A stretch of 40,286 nt of DNA from an uncultured Oxalobacteraceae bacterium (GTDB lineage: Bacteria; Pseudomonadota; Gammaproteobacteria; Burkholderiales; Burkholderiaceae_D), in NCBI GenBank assembly GCA_903862415.1, contig CAIOYD010000019.1, positions 1-40,286 of the forward strand, read 5' to 3'. This document shows positions 37,056-40,286 of the stretch, piece after piece. Under the pieces are notes generated by a model. The model had not been told where the DNA came from. It searched no databases and saw only the letters and a program-made list of their open reading frames with translations. Numbering within the stretch: position 1 is the first letter of the stretch; the number at the start of each line of letters is the position of its first letter. The translations under genes and the position numbers were made by a program.

Positions 37056-37448
37056 GTGGTGTATGGCATCGGTACCGATATCATTCAGACGGCGCGCATT
37101 GCCGCCAGCCTGGAGCGCATCGGGGCGCGTTTTGCTGCCAAAATTCTGGGTGCGGATGAATTGCTGGAGTATCACCAACGCCAGTGCGCCAGTGAAGTGC
37201 GTGCGCTACATTATTTGTGCACTCGTTATGCTGCCAAGGAAGCCTTTTCCAAAGCCCTGCACACCGGCATGCGTGCGCCGATGAGTTGGCATGCCATGCA
37301 GGTGCTCAATGATGAGTTGGGTGCTCCGTATATTGTCACTCATGACGGGCTGGCGCAGTTCATGCAGCTCAATGAACTGTCGGCCTCGATTTCACTCAGC
37401 GATGAAATCGACTATGCGGTCGCTTTTGTGTTGATAGAAAAAAATTAG
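37056..37448 (+). CDS. acpS: Holo-[acyl-carrier-protein] synthase
   Basis: Phosphopantetheinyl transferase of 130 residues activating acyl carrier protein. The metal-binding D8 is in YGIGTDII and E62 in RYAAKEAFSKAL. The frame is open upstream to 37020 inside pdxJ, but GTG at 37056, with GGGAG at 37045-37049, gives the conserved N-terminus. A second GTG follows at 37059. It lies one base after pdxJ. Confidence 0.94.
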   Translation: MVYGIGTDIIQTARIAASLERIGARFAAKILGADELLEYHQRQCASEVRALHYLCTRYAAKEAFSKALHTGMRAPMSWHAMQVLNDELGAPYIVTHDGLAQFMQLNELSASISLSDEIDYAVAFVLIEKN

Positions 37449-37460
37449 CCGGAGTCAGTC

Positions 37461-39305
37461 ATGTCGGAAATAAGCCCGCAACGGCAACAGCTGCAGGACA
37501 GCGTCGCGCAACTGCCGAATTTGCCCGGCGTGTACCGCTATTTCGATGTGAATGATAACGTGTTGTATGTTGGTAAGGCACGTGACTTAAAAAAACGCGT
37601 CAGCAGTTATTTTCAGAAAAACCTCGCTAGCCCGCGCATCGCCCTCATGGTTGAGCGCATCGTCCGGATGGAAACGACCGTCACCCGCAGCGAAGCCGAA
37701 GCACTGATCCTGGAAAACAACCTGATCAAGGCACTGCATCCGCGTTTCAATATTTTGTTTCGCGACGATAAATCCTATCCGTATTTAAAAATCACTTCAC
37801 AGGCAGTGCCACGTATGATGTATTACCGTGGCGCAATCGATAAAAAAAGCCATTATTTTGGACCTTTTCCCAGTGCCTGGGCGGTCAAGGAATCAATTCA
37901 GATTTTGCAGAAAGTATTTCAGCTGCGCAGTTGTGAAGACAGCGTATTTGCCAACCGTACCCGTCCGTGCCTGCTGCATCAGATTCAACGTTGCAGTGCG
38001 CCCTGTGTTGGTGAGATCAGTGCGGAAGATTACGATCAGGACGTGCATCATGCGGCGCAGTTTTTACGTGGACGCCAAAGCGAAGTCATGCAGGTGCTGG
38101 AGAAAAAAATGCTTGGCTTTGCACAGCAGCTGGCGTTTGAAAAAGCCGCCGTGGTACGCAATCAAATGTCGGCACTGTCCAAGGTATTGCATCAGCAGGG
38201 CATGGAAAGCACAAACGAAGCTGATCTGGATATTATCGCCGTGCACATTAAGGGGGGTCGTGCCTGCGTCAACCTGGCTATGGTGCGTGGCGGTCGCCAT
38301 CTGGGTGATCGCGCCTATTTTCCAACTCACGTAGAAGAGGCACTGGCCGATAATAATCTGGAAGCAGAGGTGCTGCAAGCCTTTCTGGCGCAGCATTATC
38401 TGGATCAGGCGATCCCTTCCTTGTTGGTAGTGAGTTGTGTGCTGGAAGCGCCAGAATTGTTGCTGGCCTTGATGGAGCAGTGCGGTCACAAAATCCATTT
38501 AATCACCCAGCCGCAGGAACAGCGTCGCCACTGGCTGGAAATGGCACAAAAGGGCGCGGAACTGGCGCTGGCCAGATTGCTGACCGAACAGGGTTCGCAA
38601 CAGTTGCGTACCCGTTTACTGGCCGAAGTCTTAAATCTGGAACAGGCTGACCTGGATGCTCTGCGGGTCGAATGTTTCGATATCAGTCACACTCAGGGCG
38701 AAGCTACCCAGGCTTCGTGTGTGGTTTATCAGCACCATGCGATGCAACATGCCGAATACCGCCGCTTCAATATCAACGATATCACTCCGGGTGATGATTA
38801 CGCAGCCATGCGGCAGGTGTTGCAGCGCCGGTATGAAAAAGTCGCCAGCAATAACGGCATCATGCCCGGCATCGTATTAATCGATGGAGGTAAGGGCCAG
38901 GTTGAAATTGCCCGCCAGGTTTTTGTCGAGCTCGGACTCGACATCAGTCTGATTGTCGGCGTTTCAAAAGGGGAGGGGCGCAAGGTCGGACTTGAAACTC
39001 TGGTCTTTGTCGATGGTCGTGTCGCTCAGGAGCTGGGACGCGATTCGGCTGCGCTGATGTTGATTGCGCAAATCCGCGACGAAGCCCACCGCTTTGCTAT
39101 TACCGGCATGCGCGCCAAACGTGCCAAAGCACGCCAAAGCTCCCGTCTGGAAGAGATCGAAGGCGTCGGCGCCCGGCGGCGTCAAAAATTACTGATAAGA
39201 TTTGGTGGTTTAAAAGGGGTAACTGATGCTAGCATTGAAGACTTGATTTCAGTCGACGGCATTTCGCGCCAGCTGGCTGAAAAAATCTTTAAGCAATTAC
39301 ATTGA
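37461..39305 (+). CDS. uvrC: Excinuclease ABC subunit C
   Basis: Nucleotide-excision-repair endonuclease of 614 residues making both incisions. The GIY-YIG nuclease is at about 18-96 (LPGVYRYF and [18 protein letters not shown]). A UVR motif near 205-240 contacts UvrB. The RNase H-like second nuclease begins with [11 protein letters not shown], and tandem helix-hairpin-helix motifs are at the C-terminus ([20 protein letters not shown]). Twelve bases after acpS, it leads into pgsA. Confidence 0.97.
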   Translation: MSEISPQRQQLQDSVAQLPNLPGVYRYFDVNDNVLYVGKARDLKKRVSSYFQKNLASPRIALMVERIVRMETTVTRSEAEALILENNLIKALHPRFNILFRDDKSYPYLKITSQAVPRMMYYRGAIDKKSHYFGPFPSAWAVKESIQILQKVFQLRSCEDSVFANRTRPCLLHQIQRCSAPCVGEISAEDYDQDVHHAAQFLRGRQSEVMQVLEKKMLGFAQQLAFEKAAVVRNQMSALSKVLHQQGMESTNEADLDIIAVHIKGGRACVNLAMVRGGRHLGDRAYFPTHVEEALADNNLEAEVLQAFLAQHYLDQAIPSLLVVSCVLEAPELLLALMEQCGHKIHLITQPQEQRRHWLEMAQKGAELALARLLTEQGSQQLRTRLLAEVLNLEQADLDALRVECFDISHTQGEATQASCVVYQHHAMQHAEYRRFNINDITPGDDYAAMRQVLQRRYEKVASNNGIMPGIVLIDGGKGQVEIARQVFVELGLDISLIVGVSKGEGRKVGLETLVFVDGRVAQELGRDSAALMLIAQIRDEAHRFAITGMRAKRAKARQSSRLEEIEGVGARRRQKLLIRFGGLKGVTDASIEDLISVDGISRQLAEKIFKQLH

Positions 39306-39319
39306 GAGCATTTTAAATT

Positions 39320-39904
39320 ATGCCGCTGAATATCCCTATATTACTGACCTGGTTGCGCGTGGCGCTGATTCCGCTGGTGGTGGGCGTTTTTTATCTGCCA
39401 CCTACCTGGCTGTCGCCGTTTGACCAGGGCGTGGCTTCTACTGTGGTTTTTATTGTCGCCGCCGTCACCGACTGGTTCGATGGTTTTTTAGCCAGACGCT
39501 GGAATCAGACTTCGGCCTTTGGCGCGTTCCTCGATCCGGTGGCCGATAAGCTCATGGTCGCCGGTGCCTTGTTGGTGCTGGTGCAGCTTGACCGGGTGAA
39601 TGCGCTGGTGGCGTTTGTGATTATCGGCCGTGAAATCGCCATTTCTGCCCTGCGTGAATGGATGGCGCAAATCGGCGCATCCAAATCGGTCGCGGTCAGC
39701 TCGCTGGGTAAAATCAAAACCACGGCGCAAATGATGGCCATTCCGATGCTGCTGTTTTATGGCCCCTTATTTGGTCTGTTCGACACTGCCTACTGGGGAC
39801 AGTGGTTTTTACTGCTGGCTACCATCCTCACCGTCTGGTCGATGTTTTATTACCTCAAACTCGCCTGGCCGTTGATTAAAGAATATTCCGGCAAGTTACC
39901 CTGA
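39320..39904 (+). CDS. pgsA: CDP-diacylglycerol-glycerol-3-phosphate 3-phosphatidyltransferase
   Basis: Inner-membrane enzyme of 194 residues making phosphatidylglycerol phosphate, the committed step to anionic phospholipids. The CDP-alcohol phosphatidyltransferase motif runs D51, D54-G, A-R59, G68, D72 and D76 (DWFDGFLAR and GAFLDPVADK). Several hydrophobic helices are present. Follows uvrC by 14 bases and precedes the tRNA-Gly pair. Confidence 0.96.
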   Translation: MPLNIPILLTWLRVALIPLVVGVFYLPPTWLSPFDQGVASTVVFIVAAVTDWFDGFLARRWNQTSAFGAFLDPVADKLMVAGALLVLVQLDRVNALVAFVIIGREIAISALREWMAQIGASKSVAVSSLGKIKTTAQMMAIPMLLFYGPLFGLFDTAYWGQWFLLLATILTVWSMFYYLKLAWPLIKEYSGKLP

Positions 39905-39910
39905 TTGCTC

Positions 39911-39938
39911 TTGACAGCCGCAGGTGCATCTATATAAT
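39911..39938 (+). promoter_or_regulatory. Consensus promoter for tRNA-Gly genes
   Basis: TTGACA (39911-39916), a 16-base spacer and TATAAT (39933-39938): both hexamers are perfect consensus. It starts seven bases after the pgsA stop. Confidence 0.8.
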
Positions 39939-39957
39939 GTGCGCCTGTTGTGAGTAT

Positions 39958-40033
39958 GCGGGAGTAGCTCAGTTGGTAGAGCGCAACCTTGCCAAGGTTG
40001 AGGTCGAGAGTTCGAGACTCTTCTCCCGCTCCA
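39958..40033 (+). tRNA. tRNA-Gly (anticodon GCC), copy 1
   Basis: 76 bases with encoded CCA. The acceptor stem GCGGGAG pairs with CTCCCGC; the anticodon stem CAACC/GGTTG holds loop TTGCCAA, placing GCC at 39991-39993. Identical to the second copy at 40153. Confidence 0.97.
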
Positions 40034-40152
40034 TAAAAAAGACTGGACAGAAAACCGCAATTTGGTTAAAATCTCGGTCTCGTTGTTTGGTTGGTTTGAT
40101 TAAAAACCGGCCCCGGAGCGGAGTAGTTGGCGTAGTAACAGGTAAGAATAAT

Positions 40153-40228
40153 GCGGGAGTAGCTCAGTTGGTAGAGCGCAACCTTGCCAAGGTTGAGGTC
40201 GAGAGTTCGAGACTCTTCTCCCGCTCCA
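40153..40228 (+). tRNA. tRNA-Gly (anticodon GCC), copy 2
   Basis: Base-for-base identical to copy 1 over all 76 positions, including CCA. The 119-base spacer between the copies has no gene. The last six bases of the window, GCGGGA preceded by AT as in copy 2, may begin a third copy. Confidence 0.97.
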
Positions 40229-40286
40229 GAATTGGTGAATTATCCGGGAACGGTTAATCAGAGTAGTCAGTGAGATCAATGCGGGA

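Overview
The window reads as a chromosomal segment of a betaproteobacterium, most likely of the order Burkholderiales and close to Oxalobacteraceae. This is inferred from gene order and protein character, not from a database search. The supporting blocks are quinone oxidoreductase-tpiA-secG-tRNA-Leu-nuoA to nuoN, a divergent mfd/ispD pair with ispF behind ispD, and lepA-lepB-DUF4845-rnc-era-recO-pdxJ-acpS, followed by uvrC-pgsA-tRNA-Gly. Base composition is moderately GC-rich and fairly even. Most of the window is housekeeping DNA.

Layout. Positions 1-136 are the 3' end (domains V and VI) of a group II intron that lies mostly outside the window. It is followed by a 63-codon orphan reading frame. 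Next come an APC-family amino acid permease (493-1857), a zinc-independent quinone oxidoreductase (1969-2958), tpiA and secG. tRNA-Leu(GAG) has a strong promoter and is followed by a complete 14-gene complex I operon, nuoABCDEFGHIJKLMN (4562-19283), closed by a perfect hairpin terminator. A Nudix hydrolase and an OmpW-type porin follow. On the minus strand lie mfd and serB (21087-25384); ispD and ispF run the other way, then a DUF4404 gene. A repeat-rich intergenic block (27122-27439) separates DUF4404 from a minus-strand M48 (STE24-type) membrane protease. An isocitrate-lyase-family gene is divergent from the protease. The last third is the lepA to acpS cluster, uvrC, pgsA and two identical tRNA-Gly(GCC) genes.

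How the genes fit together. Complex I plus the quinone oxidoreductase serve respiratory electron transfer. secG and lepB serve protein export. rnc, era and lepA serve RNA processing, ribosome assembly and translation. mfd, uvrC and recO are repair genes. ispD/ispF, pdxJ, acpS, pgsA and serB are biosynthetic.

Most interesting points. (1) The isocitrate-lyase-like protein (29144-30244) lacks the KKCGH catalytic loop, the SGW substrate motif and the usual C-terminal segment, while keeping the rest of the fold. It has its own palindromic operator region, so it may be a lyase of altered function. (2) Two copies of a bidirectional terminator element lie in two convergent intergenic regions. Their flanks are inverted relative to each other but the hairpin loop keeps the same orientation. 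They are accompanied by five copies of a short palindromic repeat. (3) The repeat block is bounded by a 19-bp direct repeat that copies the last codons of the M48 gene.
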